Positions 1-10,416 of a DNA stretch of 64,000 bases are shown in pieces. A program made the position numbers and the translations under genes. Position 1 is the stretch's first letter. Every line of letters begins with the position of its first letter. The notes under the pieces are model-generated. The model worked only from the letters and a program-made list of their open reading frames with translations. It did no database searches and was not told where the DNA came from. This DNA is from Cordylochernes scorpioides (Eukaryota > Arthropoda > Arachnida > Pseudoscorpiones > Chernetidae): the NCBI GenBank assembly GCA_030710605.1, contig CP092870.1, positions 49,321,061 through 49,385,060 on the forward strand, given 5' to 3'.

Positions 1-325
1 GGGTATATAAGACAAAGGATCGATAAGATAAAGGGTTGAAGGTGCAGTCGTGATAAAAAAAAAGATAATTATTTACCATCAAGTAGCTTTAATTTTAATT
101 ACTCGAGGAGATATTACACATTAGTTATTTTCACATTATATAGAATTTATAAAGTTAATCCTATATTAGTGATTCAAAAAGATAGATATGTTAACTACAC
201 ATATTTACAACAAAACTGAAAGTCATTCTAAAAACGATGATAACAAAAAGTAGAAATATCAATGAATAAAAATAAAATATATATTTTTTTGAATATAGAA
301 ATATTTGAGTTTTTAGATTATAATA
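1..325 (+). repeat. Dispersed repeat A, copy 1 (cut by window edge)
   Basis: About 325 bases of AT-rich non-coding DNA. It recurs almost unchanged at 12035-12362 and at 41977-42640, where the last copy is split by a tRNA-like insertion. Shared landmarks are GACAAAGGATCGATAAGATA near the start and TTAACTACRCATATTTACAA in the middle. No open frame, terminal inverted repeat or tRNA promoter box was seen, so the class is unknown. Confidence 0.75.
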
Positions 326-697
326 TATATATATGAGTCAGGTAGCTTGTGGTCGAAACTCCTGCCGGGTTTACTTTTGATAAGACCCGGCCTGGTAACA
401 TTCTCTTTCCATCCTGGTTGAACTATTATGGTTTCCATTAACACAAAACAAACAAATTTGACTCAAATTTGTACAAAATAATTTTATTAAACATTGTTAT
501 TAACACACAAAAAACATACAATTTTAAAAACTACTTTAAAAAATTTAAATTTTCTTTCTTTTTACCTTTAAAATTTTGTTAAAAGGCTAACATGGTTCTG
601 TCTTTGCTCTTTTTCTTATCCTAATACCTTCAATTCTTCTTTTTTTATATGTTCTGCTTCTATGACGCGTAACTGCTGAAGCTACAGCGTGAAATTG
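326..697. other. No gene seen; AT-rich spacer
   Basis: This stretch is AT-rich and low in complexity. The only local structure is a small hairpin near 364-391, where GCCGGGT and ACCCGGC flank a short loop. No coding sequence or known repeat end was recognised. Confidence 0.5.
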
Positions 698-822
698 TTG
701 GAGCTAAGTTAGTGGCTGCCACTAAGTAGTGCTCCCAGTCTTAAAGACAAAGGCAAACCCATTCTACTTCACCCAGTACCCTAATATGATTGAGTGAAGA
801 TAAGAAGGAAGATGAAGATATT
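698..822 (+). repeat. LINE-like 3' end with AAG-rich tail, copy 1
   Basis: A short fragment of a repeat seen in fuller form at 37825-38205 and 48563-49010. Its downstream end is GATAAGA followed by AAG/GAA triplets, like the simple tail of a non-LTR retrotransposon. Only the last part of the unit is present. Confidence 0.5.
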
Positions 823-839
823 ATATATTTATAATTATA

Positions 840-978
840 CGTATTTCTACTGTCCTCAAGTATACACAGCAGTAACAAGATTCGAAACTATTATAGAAGC
901 GTATGATTATTTTTAATAGTTTATAATAGTTTCGAATTTTGATAACAGATGGCATGCTAATGCATCATAATTGTGTAA
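840..978. repeat. Foldback MITE family P, short copy
   Basis: Inverted arms with TTCGAAACTATTATAGA and its complement surround a very short centre and end in the family signature AACAGATGGC..GCTAATGCATCAT. Longer copies lie at 10610-10900, 25020-25440, 25780-26245, 34230-34690 and 39300-39930. The LINE array at 979 begins exactly at this end. Confidence 0.6.
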
Positions 979-2575
979 TGTTGCTGTTGTCGTGTCCAAT
1001 GAAGAGCCTCAGATGTCTCCATACATCTCTATCACAGCAATGTTCTCTATCTTGGGTGTGTAAAGCTGCTGTTCTGGGTCCATGTCAATTTTCTGTTGTT
1101 GTTGTGTCCAATGAAGAGCCTCAGATGTCCCCATACATCTCTATCACAGCAATGTTCTCTATCTTGGGTGTGTAAAGCTGCTGTTCTGGGTCCATGTCAA
1201 TTTTCTGTTGTTGTTGTCGTGTCCAATGAAGAGCCTCATATGTCTCCATACATCTCTATCACAGCAATGTTCTCTATCTTGGGTGTGTAAAGCTGCTGTT
1301 CTGGGTCCATGTCAATTTTCTGTTGTTGTCGTGTCCAATGAAGAGCCTCAGATGTCTCCATACATCTCTATCACAGCAATGTTCTCTATCTTGGGTGTAT
1401 AAAGCTGCTGTTCTGGGTCCATGTCAATTTTCTGTTGTTTTTGTGTCCATTGAAGAGCCTCAGATGTCCCCATACATCTCTATCACAGCAATGTTCTCTA
1501 TCTTGGGTGTGTAAAGCTGCTGTTCTGGGTCCATGTCAATTTTCTGTTGTTGTTGTGTCCAATGAAGAGCCTCAGATGTCCCCATACATCTCTATCACAG
1601 CAATGTTATCTATCTTGGGTTTGTAAAGCTGCTGTTCTGGTCCATGTCAATTTTCTGTTGTTGTTGTGTCCAATGAAGAGCCTCAGATGTCTCCATACAT
1701 CTCTATCACAGCAATGTTCTCTATCTTGGGTGTGTAAAGCTGCTGTTCTGGGTCCATGTCAATTTTCTGTTGTTGTTGTCGTGTCCAATGAAGAGCCTCA
1801 GCTTTCTCCATACGTCTCTTTCACAAGAATGTCCTCTATCTTGGGTGTGTAAAGCAGCTGTTCTGGGGCCATGTCAATTTTCTGTTGTTGTTGTTGTGTC
1901 CAATGAAGAGCCTCAGATGTCTCCATACATCTCTTTCACAGCAATGTCCTCTATCTTGGGTGTGTAAAGCAGCTGTTCTGGGGCCATATCAATTTTCTGT
2001 TGTTGTTGTTGTGTCCAATGAAGAGCCTCAGATGTCTCCTTACATCTCTATCACAGCAATGCCCTCTATCTTGGAAATGTAAACCTGCTGATCTGGGTCC
2101 ATGCCAATTTTCTGTTGTTGTTGTTGTGTCCAATGAAGAGCCTCAGATGTCTCCATACATCTCTATCACAGCAATGTTATCTATCTTGGGTGTGTAAAGC
2201 TGCTGTTCTGAGTCAATGTCAATTTTCTGTTGTTGTTGTAGTGTCCAAAGAAGAGCCTCAGATGTCTCCATACATCTCTATCACAGCAATGTTCTCTATC
2301 TTGGCTGTGTAAACTGCTGTTCTGGGTCCATGTCAATTTTCTGTTGTTGTGTCCAATGAAGAGCCTCAGATGTCTCCATACATCTCTATCACAGCAATGT
2401 CCTCTATCTTGGGTGTGTAAAGCTGCTGTTCTGGGTCCATGTCAATTTTCTGTTGTTGTTGTTGTGTCCAATAAAGATTCTCAGATGTCTCCGTTCATCT
2501 CTATCACAGAAGTCACAATGCCCACTATCTTGGGTGTGTAAAGCTGCTGCTCTGGGTCCATGTCAATTTTCTGCA
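979..2575 (-). repeat. Tandem array of a LINE 3' end, about 14 units of 112-119 bp
   Basis: About 14 head-to-tail units. On the minus strand each reads about 25 codons ending in IEMYGDI and a TGA stop, then a short 3' untranslated part, then a (CAA)n run of variable length. The same sequence is present once, with unique RNase H coding sequence upstream, in the LINE copy at 3346-3837. The array is therefore built from the tail end of that LINE. Unit-to-unit differences are mostly in triplet number plus a few substitutions. All short frames seen here in any phase are by-products of the repetition, not genes. Confidence 0.9.
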
Positions 2576-2765
2576 AGGCTGCGATCATTTCTGGGCATGA
2601 GAATATGTGAGTAGGTGTTAGTTCCACACCAGGACAATTGTCCTATAGGTTCTTGTGCCATCTGGATGTATTTTCATTCCTTTATAGTGTTACATTCTGA
2701 GTCTTGTTTTTGTAATTCTTCTCTCAGAGTTTATTTCGCATTTTAATCTTTTCTTATCTTTTTAC
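2576..2765 (-). pseudogene. LINE RNase H downstream fragment feeding the tandem array
   Basis: This segment matches 3466-3630 in order and orientation and belongs to the same LINE 3' region. It is the unique upstream edge of the 979-2575 array on the minus strand. It ends abruptly at about 2765, as a 5'-truncated LINE insertion would. Confidence 0.65.
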
Positions 2766-3188
2766 CACATGTACTAGAGATAATAATAATAATAATAATA
2801 AAACTCTTTAAGTATTTTAATAATAATTCTCTATTGAGTGAAATATTCGTTTCTATTGTATCCTAGGAAATGAAATATGTACATTTTATAACAGAATCAA
2901 ATAATGTTTTTCATACAAATCGGAAAAAATCTCCTCTCTTTTGATACGCTAATATTTCTCTTTTGTTAATTCTCAACAAAAGAGACTACGAGATGGGGAA
3001 AAAACCTCTTTTCTACCTAAAATCTTATATAAAATAGAATAAAAATGTTTTAAAAGGTTGCATAACATGAGAAATAAATATAATTCACAATAATTTATAT
3101 CTATAATATGCTAATAAAGTTCAATTACCTTTTTACATATGTATACCATTCTCATACCATTATAATACAATTCCAAAAATTAAGATAT
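2766..3188. other. No gene seen; AT-rich with short AAT microsatellite
   Basis: Contains an AAT triplet run near 2782-2800. Nothing else was recognised up to the solo LTR. Confidence 0.5.
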
Positions 3189-3345
3189 TGTCAGGTATCT
3201 ATGCAACTCCGGTCACAAGAAGCTCCATGGGACACCTGTCAATCATCTCTGGACTCCGGGGGGACAGATGTGAGGGGTTCTCGGAATCTTATCGGCAAAT
3301 AAGGAAAACGGGACGGTGGCTGACCACTCTCATTATTTTTACCTT

Positions 3346-3837
3346 GGGATAAGTTGTTGTTGTGTCCAATGAAGAGCCTCAGATGTCTCCATACATCTCT
3401 ATCACAGCAATGTCCTCTATCTTGGGTGTGTAAAGCTGCTGTTCTGGGTCTATGTCAATTTTCTGCAAGGCTGCGGCCATTGCTTGGCATGAGAATATGT
3501 GGGAAGGTGTATGTTCTATAGGTTCTTGTGCCATCTGGATGTATTGTCATTCCTTTATAGTGTTTTGTTCTAAGTCTTCTTATAGTTTTTGTCATTTTTC
3601 TTTCAGAGTTTATTTCACATATTTGTTCTTTTCTTATTTTTGTTTAATTATCTTGTATTTTTCCAAAGCATCAGCATCAAATACTGACATTTGTTCTTTC
3701 CTTTGGCTCAGCTTTCTGGCTTTCTTTGCCAATTTATCTGCCATTTCATTACTCCCGATCACAACATGGGCAGGAATCCTTTGTAGAATGCAGTTCTTCT
3801 CCAATGGTTCCAGTTGGGTAAATAGGGATAAGTTGTT
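3346..3837 (-). mobile_element. 5'-truncated LINE with 13-bp target duplication
   Basis: The 13-base sequence GGGATAAGTTGTT occurs at 3346-3358 and 3825-3837 and brackets the insertion. This is the signature of target-primed reverse transcription. The 3' end (low coordinate) is the (CAA)n tail and the 5' end is truncated inside the RNase H domain. It is a single-unit relative of the array at 979-2575. Confidence 0.85.
3634..3822 (-). pseudogene. LINE RNase H domain fragment
   Basis: The minus strand reads a run including RIPAHVVIGSNEMADKLAKK, the C-terminal part of a retroelement RNase H (the usual pattern is W-I-P-AHxGIxGNExADxLA). The frame ends at a stop at about 3634, followed by further stops. 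In intact relatives this domain follows the reverse transcriptase in ORF2. The fragment has no start or RT region and is dead. Confidence 0.8.
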
Positions 3838-4005
3838 CTCCCTATAAATACCTCTTGTATATAATTATATTGGAGAACTAAAATGTAAATACCACCTTTA
3901 TAATAAATTAATTATCCCCAAGTTTGCCCTTGTTTTATTTAATCCAGCGACAATATTTTTGAAAGAGATAAAATTTGACACTGATAATTAGGCACTACAA
4001 GTCTT

Positions 4006-4720
4006 TAAAATTTTACACAAATAAATTTACTGGCAATGCGTTTCTTTTTTAAATCTCTACAGACCTTACTGCAATGATATGATTTAATGAATGAGAGGGC
4101 TTGGCTCATCAGTAGTGAACCCTCTCAGCGGTTTCGCCAAATTGATCTCTAGACCGCTCTACTATTGTATTGGACTGGTTTTGTTATATACCCTGCATTT
4201 TCTATGGAAGGCAGCTAAATGGTGTTTAGTGAACTATGGACATAAGCTTATAGGTCTGTAGAGGTACATACATTTAAATTTCAAGGTATTGCATCGAGCA
4301 AAGCTCTTCCGCGCAAAACATGTTTTCATAACCATTATATATTAGCAAATTAAATTTTATTGCCCTCTATCGTTAAAATTTTACACAAATAAATTTACTG
4401 TCAATGCGTTTCTTTTTTAAATCTCTACAGACCTTACTGCAATGATATGATTTAATGAATGAGAGGGCTTGGCTCATCAGTAGTGAACCCTCTCAGCGGT
4501 TTCGCCAAATTAATCTCTAGACCGCTCTACTATTGTATTGGACTGGTTTTGTTATATACCCTGCATTTTCTATGGAAGGCAGCTAAATGGTGTTTAGTGA
4601 ACTATGGACATAAGCTTATAGGTCTGTAGAGGTACATACATATAAATTTAAAAAAGAAACGCATTGCCAGTAAATTTATTTGTGTAAAATTTTAACGATA
4701 GAGGGCAATAAAATTTAATT
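4006..4720. repeat. Foldback MITE, two partly duplicated copies
   Basis: The block at 4006-4345 is repeated at 4371-4650. It includes the P-family hairpin (GGCTCATCAGTAGTGAACCC..GGTTTCGCC). The right end at 4650-4720 is the inverted complement of the left end (AAATTTACTGGCAATGCGTT against AACGCATTGCCAGTAAATTT). It is non-coding. Confidence 0.7.
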
Positions 4721-4974
4721 TACTACAAGTCTTTATCAATGCCGTAAATTCCATCCCCGAAGATGACTGGTGTAAGTACTTCGATAATTGGTTTTCACGG
4801 ATGAAATCTTGCTTAGGTGCTAAGGGTGAATACTTTGAGAAACTCATATTATATTTAAATCATATTAAATTTTATATATCAAATTTCACTGTAGATGAAA
4901 GCTGTAATGTAGTATGAAATGGCGTGCAAGAATTTATGAAGAACTTGATAGTGCGTAAAAAATAGTACAAATGT
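4721..4974. other. No gene seen
   Basis: No coding sequence or known repeat was recognised in this stretch. Confidence 0.4.
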
Positions 4975-5235
4975 GGTATTGTACTGGGATATGGTACATA
5001 TATTATGAAAAAGACATCTCCTTATCGTGCAACTGAAAGTTGCTGATGGCTTGCGACATCTATCGGAATAAATATCATCTAATCGTTGATTTTTATTTAT
5101 TCAGGAATTATTCAAATACCCATTCTTGTTTAATCAAGAAAAGCTAACCACATACGTGTTTCAGGCTGTTGGTCTTCATCAGTATGGTGCAAGCTGTACC
5201 TCAACGACCAAAATACTGGTTTATACATATGGGAA
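4975..5235 (-). mobile_element. Penelope-like or retrozyme-like repeat with hammerhead, copy 1
   Basis: A member of a dispersed family with landmarks GCAACTGAAAGTTGCTGATGG, GCCATCTATCGGAATAAATA and TTGATTAATCAAGAAAAGCT, followed by a hammerhead motif and CTGTACCTCAACGACC. Other copies are at 9690-9790, 10085-10175, 10417-10560, 20110-20250, 32620-32745 and 41340-41945. No reverse transcriptase was found in any of them. The class assignment rests on the hammerhead and the long-repeat layout, as known for Penelope-like elements. Confidence 0.5.
5148..5187 (-). ncRNA. Hammerhead ribozyme motif, slightly diverged
   Basis: On the minus strand the order is stem I (CCATA), core CTGATGA, stem II with loop CAACA, GAAA, a short stem III (AC..GT), cleavage-site nucleotide A, then stem I partner (TGTGG). 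Stem I survives only with a T-G wobble. Stem II is weakened (AGACC against GCCT). The core bases are all present. It may cleave poorly. Confidence 0.55.
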
Positions 5236-5341
5236 CGTATGTATTTCGTACCGTTTTCTCATCGTGCTATAATTTTAATATAGAAATCTTTTATTAGTAG
5301 AAATCACTTCATCCAATCACTAGAGAGTAAGTCACTACAAG

Positions 5342-5646
5342 TTGTTCTGTCCAAGATTGGATGCTAAACCTTCCAAAAGAAGCCAATTAGGGATTATTCA
5401 AGCTTCCTGTTCGGGCACCAGTTTTCTCAGTGGCTACTTCAGAGTCATGGACTATAACATCATCGTTAGAGAAGGAAATGGTTCGAGATGTTGGCGAAGT
5501 ATACCTTGGACAGCGATACTGTCACAGCTATCGACCGACTTCTGTACAACGGAATTGTTTGACATTCTTCGGTCACATCGCAGGGAGTACACCATACTGA
5601 CTGATGTCTGGGCGACACATACCTGGACACCCGCCGCTTCGTGGAC
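5342..5646 (+). pseudogene. RTE-like LINE ORF2 C-terminal fragment
   Basis: Broken plus-strand coding sequence. Recognisable pieces are FFGHIA near 5560, HIPGHPPLR near 5610, and DQLKELTGLTVAEMVHRAQD running into the array that follows. Intact RTE-type elements end with a GHIAR..GRPxxRW..IKExTGL..AQDRxxWR arrangement. Several frameshifts separate the pieces. No start or reverse transcriptase remains. Confidence 0.65.
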
Positions 5647-6959
5647 CAATTAAAGGAACTCACTGGCTTAACGGTCGCCGAGATGGTACATCGAGCTCAA
5701 GACAGAGATGGCTGGTGTCGTGTTTTGGGATGTAATACGTACAGTGGGCCACAACGTTCGATCGCGAATAAAATGATGACCAATTAAAGGAACTCACTGG
5801 CTTAACGGTCGCCGAGATGGTACATGGAGCTCAAGACAGAGATGGCTGGTGTCGTGTTTTGGGATGTAATACGTACAGTGGGCCACAACGTTCGATCGCG
5901 AATAAAATGATGACCAATTAAAGGAACTCACTGGTTTAACGGTCGCCGAGATGGTACATCGAGCTCAAGACAGAGATGGCTGGCATCGTGTTTGTGATGT
6001 AATACGTACAGTGGGCCACAACGTTCGATCGCGAATAAAATGATGACCAATTAAAGGAACTCACTGGCTTAACAGTCGCCGAGATGGTACATCGAGCTCA
6101 AGACAGAGATGGCTGGCATCGTGTTTGTGATGTAATACGTACAGTGGGCCACAACGTTCGATCGCGAATAAAATGATGACCAATTAAAGGAACTCACTGG
6201 TTTAACGGTCGCCGAGATGGTACATCGAGCTCAAGACAGAGATGGCTGGCATCGTGTTTGTGATGTAATACGTACAGTGGGCCACAACGTTCGATCGCGA
6301 ATAAAATGATGACCAATTAAAGGAACTCACTGGCTTAACGGTCGCCGAGATGGTGCATCGAGCTTAAGACAGAGATGGCTGGCGTCGTGTTTGGGGTGTA
6401 ATACGTACAGTGGGCCACAACGTTCGATCGCGAATAAAATGATGACCAATTAAAAAACGCACTGGCTTAACGGTCGCCGAGATGGTACATCGAGCTCAAG
6501 ACAGAGATGGCTGGCGTCGTGTTTGGAATGTAATACGTACAGTGGGCCACAACGTTCGATCGCGAATAAAATGATGACCAATTAAAGAAACGCACTGGCT
6601 TAACGGTCGCCGAGATGGTACATCGAGCTCAAGACAGAGATGGCTGGCGTCGTGTTTGGGATGTAATACGTACAGTGGGCCACAACGTTCGATCGCGAAT
6701 AAAATGATGACCAATTAAAGAAACGCACTGGCTTAACGGTCGCCGAGATGGTACATCGAGCTCAAGAAAGAGATGGCTGGCGTCGTGTTTAGGATGTAAT
6801 ATGTACAGTACAACGTTCGATCGCGAATAAAATGATGACCAATTAAAGAAACGCACTGGCTTAACGGTCGCCGAGATGGTACATCGAGCTCAAGACAAAA
6901 GATGGCTGGCGTCGGGTTTGAGATGTAATACGTAAAGTGGGCCACAACGTTCAAACACA
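5647..6959 (+). repeat. Satellite array of a LINE 3' end, about 10 units of 133-134 bp (array 2)
   Basis: Units start at CAATTAAAGG (5647, 5781, 5915, 6048 and so on). Each encodes about 39 codons including TVAEMVHRAQDRDGW and ending RSRIK at a TGA, immediately followed by the next unit. Upstream of unit 1 the reading continues into unique LINE sequence, so the array is a repeated LINE terminus. Related arrays lie at 21973-22600 (opposite strand) and 44918-45820. The later units diverge more (AAAGAAACGC in place of AAAGGAACTC). Confidence 0.9.
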
Positions 6960-7917
6960 AAATGATATTACTAGCTCCCTGAAAAGGGAAATAACTTTTT
7001 TTTGGGCAATACAATAAAGATACCAAACGATAAATTTCAAAAACGGATTAGTTAACCTTAATTCAACAAAATAAATGTACCTTCTCTAATTCCAATCTAA
7101 CTATAAAGCTCTAATTAACATAATTAAACAAAAATATATATCTTTTGAGAATATATTTAAAACTTAAGTTATCTAGAAAACGTTCCAAACAGAGGATTAA
7201 GTAATTAAGACAATTAAAATGCAAATGCAAACTTATTCTGTAACAGTAATCCTTTAGGATTATTGCTGAAGAATTATTATTGTATTGTTAACCCAAAACT
7301 TTCGTTTATTCTTCATGATGTTGGGTTTAAAGAGATTACAAGAGGAATTATAGTATGTCTTAAAGATTTCTCAGCTTCTAAAATGGGACATAAATACAAT
7401 CCTTGATGTTAATGTACATACTCCTCTCCATAGCATTTTAGTCTGATATATAAAAGTAAAAATAATATGAAATATATTTAAAATCTATATTAAAGTACAA
7501 AATGGGAGTTGAAGTACCAATTTAGTATGCAAATCGGTCATATTCCCTTAAAATACGCACCATTAATTCGCCCGGATTTTATAGAAGCAAATACTATATT
7601 AGACTATACATCAGTATTTGCCTGGAGTGTTCCAAAAAGACTATAATTGTTTTCTAGACGGGTAAGTCTACGTGGTGTGTTCACCTTTTGTCAAATTATC
7701 ATGTAAAGAACGCGCACCATTTACAAGTACGAATCGTTATTTCGTAGAACGAAGATATTGGGATTTGCACTTGCGCAATGCGAAGATTTCTTTAGTTTCT
7801 TGAAATTTACCAGAATCTATATTTTTTATCACTGAACTACATACAAATATTTGCATCGAGCAATGCTCTTCCGCAAACAATAAGAACAAGGCCAGTTAGA
7901 CATAAATTAATATAAAT
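6960..7917. other. No gene seen; AT-rich
   Basis: About 950 bases with no long open frame and no repeat end that I recognise, apart from CATCGAGCAATGCTCTTCCG near 7854-7873. That landmark is shared with the foldback families at 4290 and 39580. Confidence 0.5.
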
Positions 7918-8200
7918 CAATAACGCGCCATCTATATATAACAAATGAAAACATTAAGACGCGAATGTTTCTTTTCACAAATAAAACAAATTTCTACTGT
8001 CCTTACAGGAATGATCCAATACAGTATTAGAGCTCTAAAGAAGCGGTCTGGTAGATTAAATTGGGGAAACCGCTGGGAGGGTTCACTACTGATGAACCAA
8101 GCCCTCACAATATTTTTCATCACAGTAAGGATGGTAGAAGTTTGATTTATTTATGAAAAGAAACATTCGCGTTTAATGATTTCATTCGTTATATATAAAT
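7918..8200. repeat. Foldback MITE family P2, copy 1
   Basis: The inverted arms GCGAATGTTTCTTTTCA and TGAAAAGAAACATTCGCG enclose AATACAGTATTAGAGCTCTA, AGAAGCGGTCTGGTAGATTA and the P-type hairpin. Relatives are at 14813-16570 (split by mariner) and 49600-49800. The short frames on both strands mirror each other, as expected for a palindrome, and are not genes. Confidence 0.65.
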
Positions 8201-8734
8201 GCTACGTTATAGCTTTGTATTAATATAGACAAGTGACATTGTCTTGTACGTGATCCAATGATATATCACGGACAAGTGACCTGATTATGACCCGCCTCTA
8301 GGGACGTCTTCTCTTTATCAACAGCGGCTTACCGGAGCTTAGTGTGCCTCTGCACATTTAATGTCCCGGCTTATTTTGCGGAAGCTGTGCAACTTTGATG
8401 ACCCACTGTCATAAATACAGTAGAGCTTGCTGGATATTCCTAGAAAGGAACATTCCATATTGATTATTTCCCATATACAGTTGACATATTCTAATTGTTG
8501 TAAGAATAACGTGTATATGTGTGTGTGTGAAAATGAGGAATAAAAAGAAAAATAGTCAGGATATGTCCCTTTTTGGTGTTTAATATATATATCGTATATT
8601 TTAAACTCTATAATAATGACACTTTTAGTATATGTCACATATCTTCCAATTAGTTAGAGTCGATACCTTATAAGATCCTACCCTTCTATTAAAATGTGCA
8701 CTGTTTCTAATAACGTCCACTCCATATTTGTATA
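8201..8734. other. No gene seen
   Basis: Contains a short GT run near 8515-8530 and a GC-richer patch at 8285-8400. The 99-codon minus-strand frame here has no recognisable domain and I do not call it. Confidence 0.4.
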
Positions 8735-8913
8735 TACACCCATACCTCACTTTGCGTCGGGGTTACGTTCCAAAAAAAAATTAAAGACTCGAATCCAAAA
8801 CAACGCAACTTCGAAAATCTAACGACGCACAGTGAAAATCAGTAAAAATTAAGCAGCGACGCAACTTCGAAAAAAACGCAAAACGAAACGACGCAAAGCG
8901 AGGTATTGGTGTA
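8735..8913. mobile_element. Small TIR element (MITE), about 175 bp
   Basis: The ends CACCCATACCTCACTTTGCG and, inverted, CACCAATACCTCGCTTTGCG form terminal repeats of about 23 bp with two mismatches, bordered by TATA on each side. The interior is AT-rich and non-coding. The TA-rich target suggests a Tc1/mariner-type partner, but this is an inference. Confidence 0.65.
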
Positions 8914-8959
8914 TACTATTTGTATTTAAACTAAAAATGGTGACGTAAAAAAAAAAGAT

Positions 8960-9330
8960 ACAAAGAATGGTCAGCTGGGGACAGCAGGGGACAAAGGAGG
9001 AAAAGGCTAACGCCCAGCCCGTGTGGGGCCCCCAGGGACATTTTATAGACGACCCCTGTAAACAGGACACGTTTGAGCAGGGGGTCGGCAGAATTTCTAG
9101 GGTGTGGCCATCGGCAGACCGCTTCTGTCTCACTCGGTCTCTCTCTCCATGTCTCGGTGATAGGCATCCAAGTTTGTGTCATGGCCTCTACCTCTGTCCC
9201 GTGGGCTGTCCCTGATCACTCTCGGTGCTAACATCTAGCCCTGCCTCTGCTTCTTGTTGTCCGCGTGTAGGAAGAACATCAACGCTCGCCTCACGTACAC
9301 GACTGCCAGTTTATCCATACGTCGGCAGGA
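8960..9330 (+). repeat. GC-rich dispersed repeat, possible LTR remnant
   Basis: A GC-rich block whose second half recurs inverted and rearranged at 19596-19760. Shared landmarks are AGACATGGAGAGAGA, CCAAGTTTGTGTCATGGC and TAGCCCTGCCTCTGCTTCTT. Its composition stands out from the AT-rich surroundings. No frame matches a known protein. A retroelement LTR or leader is possible but unproven. Confidence 0.4.
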
Positions 9331-9354
9331 TCATTTTCAACAATATTATATATA

Positions 9355-9541
9355 TATGGAAGCAATGGGCGCTTCTCCCGTCAAAATAAACGTCAGAATC
9401 TGACGCCATGTTGTGGCTTTGTCACCGACCTGAGGCCGCTAGTTGCGGCGACGGTCAATAGATGGCGTCAGATTCTGACGTTTATTCTGACGGGAGAAGC
9501 GCCCATTGCTTCCATGGATTAATTTCCTCCCTGCAAATTTT
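9355..9541. repeat. Foldback element family FB, copy without ribozyme
   Basis: Inverted arms of about 50 bp (GGAAGCAATGGGCGCTTCTC, then CCGTCAAAATAAACGTCAGA) flank a short centre containing CTTTGTCACCGACC and GTTGCGGCGACGGTCAATAG. Other copies are at 24326-24570, 24780-24970, 33825-34215, 36345-36600 and 36605-36925. Several of those contain a hammerhead motif that is absent here. Confidence 0.75.
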
Positions 9542-9569
9542 CCAAATATATATATATATATATGTTAAA

Positions 9570-9795
9570 AACAAAGAAGATATATCTTGACCGCACTCAC
9601 ATGAGTTTTTTAGATGGCAGAGCGCCATCTGGTGGAACATAAATCAACTAAACATTGATTTAACCTGTTCTCTGATATTTGGCCAACCCAATTTCTTGAT
9701 AAATCAAGAAAAGCCATCCATGAACGTGTTTCGGGCTGTTGGCGCTCATGGTGCAAGTTGTACCTCAACGACCATAAATTAGGTCTTAAAGGTTT
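9570..9795 (-). repeat. Penelope-like repeat fragment with a damaged hammerhead
   Basis: Contains CACATGAG..AGATGGCAGAGCGCCATCTGG, then AATTTCTTGATAAATCAAGA, then half of a hammerhead. GAAAC and stem II survive on the minus strand but part of the CTGATGA box is deleted at about 9752. It cannot fold as a ribozyme. Confidence 0.5.
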
Positions 9796-9900
9796 TCTAA
9801 GAAACCACTAAAATAGTATAGAGGACCACAAATTTGCATAATTACGCTAAAAGGGTAAAAATGAAAGTTATAAAAAATAGAATTTTTTATAGATATAATT

Positions 9901-10083
9901 ATAAGGTTGTCTCAAAAGTTCGTGTTTTTCTTAAAACGTTGGTTTACTTATTACTTGGCGAATACATAATATAATACATAGTACAATTACTTTATACATA
10001 ATACAAAGACATTATACATAACGCCGAATAATATTCGTATTTCAATTTTTTGCAAGTTTTTACGAACTTTTGAGACAACAAGG
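9901..10083. mobile_element. Short MITE with ACAAGGTTGTC-type ends
   Basis: The left end ATAAGGTTGTCTCAAAAGTT and right end AACTTTTGAGACAACAAGGT are inverted copies. Compact versions of about 80 bp occur at 18206-18288 and 37085-37165, and a disrupted one at 18390-19072. TA borders point to a Tc1/mariner-type superfamily. Confidence 0.65.
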
Positions 10084-10179
10084 TATTAAATTGAGAAAAA
10101 GGGCGTTTCCTTATCGTGCAACTAAAAGTTGCTAATGGATTGTGCCATCTATCGGAATAAATATCAACTAATCCCTCAC

Positions 10180-10400
10180 TCATGTGTCCCGCTCCACACT
10201 GTCCAGCCTGGACTACACCGTCTTGTAGACCGCTCCACACTGTCCAGCCTGGACTACACCGTCTTGTAGGCCGCTCCGATGTCAGTCTCTCCTGGCACCG
10301 TCTTGTAGGATCATCCACACGGCCGGAGACAAGTCGCCACGTCTTCTACTTGCCACAGATGTCACCAGACTCTGTCCTCCCCCACACAAGAAAGAACGTG
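10180..10400 (+). repeat. Dispersed repeat C with an internal 46-bp duplication
   Basis: CGCTCCACACTGTCCAGCCT..ACCGTCTTGTAG appears twice in tandem, then AGTCTCTCCTGGCACCGTCT. Related copies occur at 28790-28915, 31090-31270 and 62130-62290, with a fragment at 62926-62975. In the fuller copies it is preceded by CAACTTCCCCG and TGGCGCCGTG. An LTR-retroelement leader is possible but not shown. Confidence 0.5.
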
Positions 10401-10416
10401 TATCTATACTAATTAC

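Larger units (their letters stand above)
3189..3952 (+). mobile_element. Solo LTR of a Ty3/Gypsy element, interrupted by a LINE
   Basis: Starts TGTCAGGT and ends CAGCGACA, flanked by ATAT on both sides (3185-3188 and 3953-3956), a 4-bp target duplication. Without the LINE insertion it aligns with the LTRs at 26346-26612 and 28223-28472 read on their own strand. Shared blocks are GGAAAACGGGACGGTGGCT, CCCTATAAATAC (a likely TATA box) and TTTGCCCTTG. No internal region follows, so it is the product of LTR-LTR recombination. Confidence 0.85.

Noticed and set aside
939-2541. Series of overlapping 60-100 codon plus-strand frames
   Set aside because: They are the LINE-end tandem units read on the wrong strand. 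Each is a shifted copy of the next.
3452-3847. 131-codon plus-strand frame
   Set aside because: It is antisense to the LINE RNase H fragment, which has clear domain similarity on the minus strand.
8849-9215. Frames on both strands in the GC-rich repeat
   Set aside because: Part of the block recurs inverted at 19596-19760 without keeping any frame.
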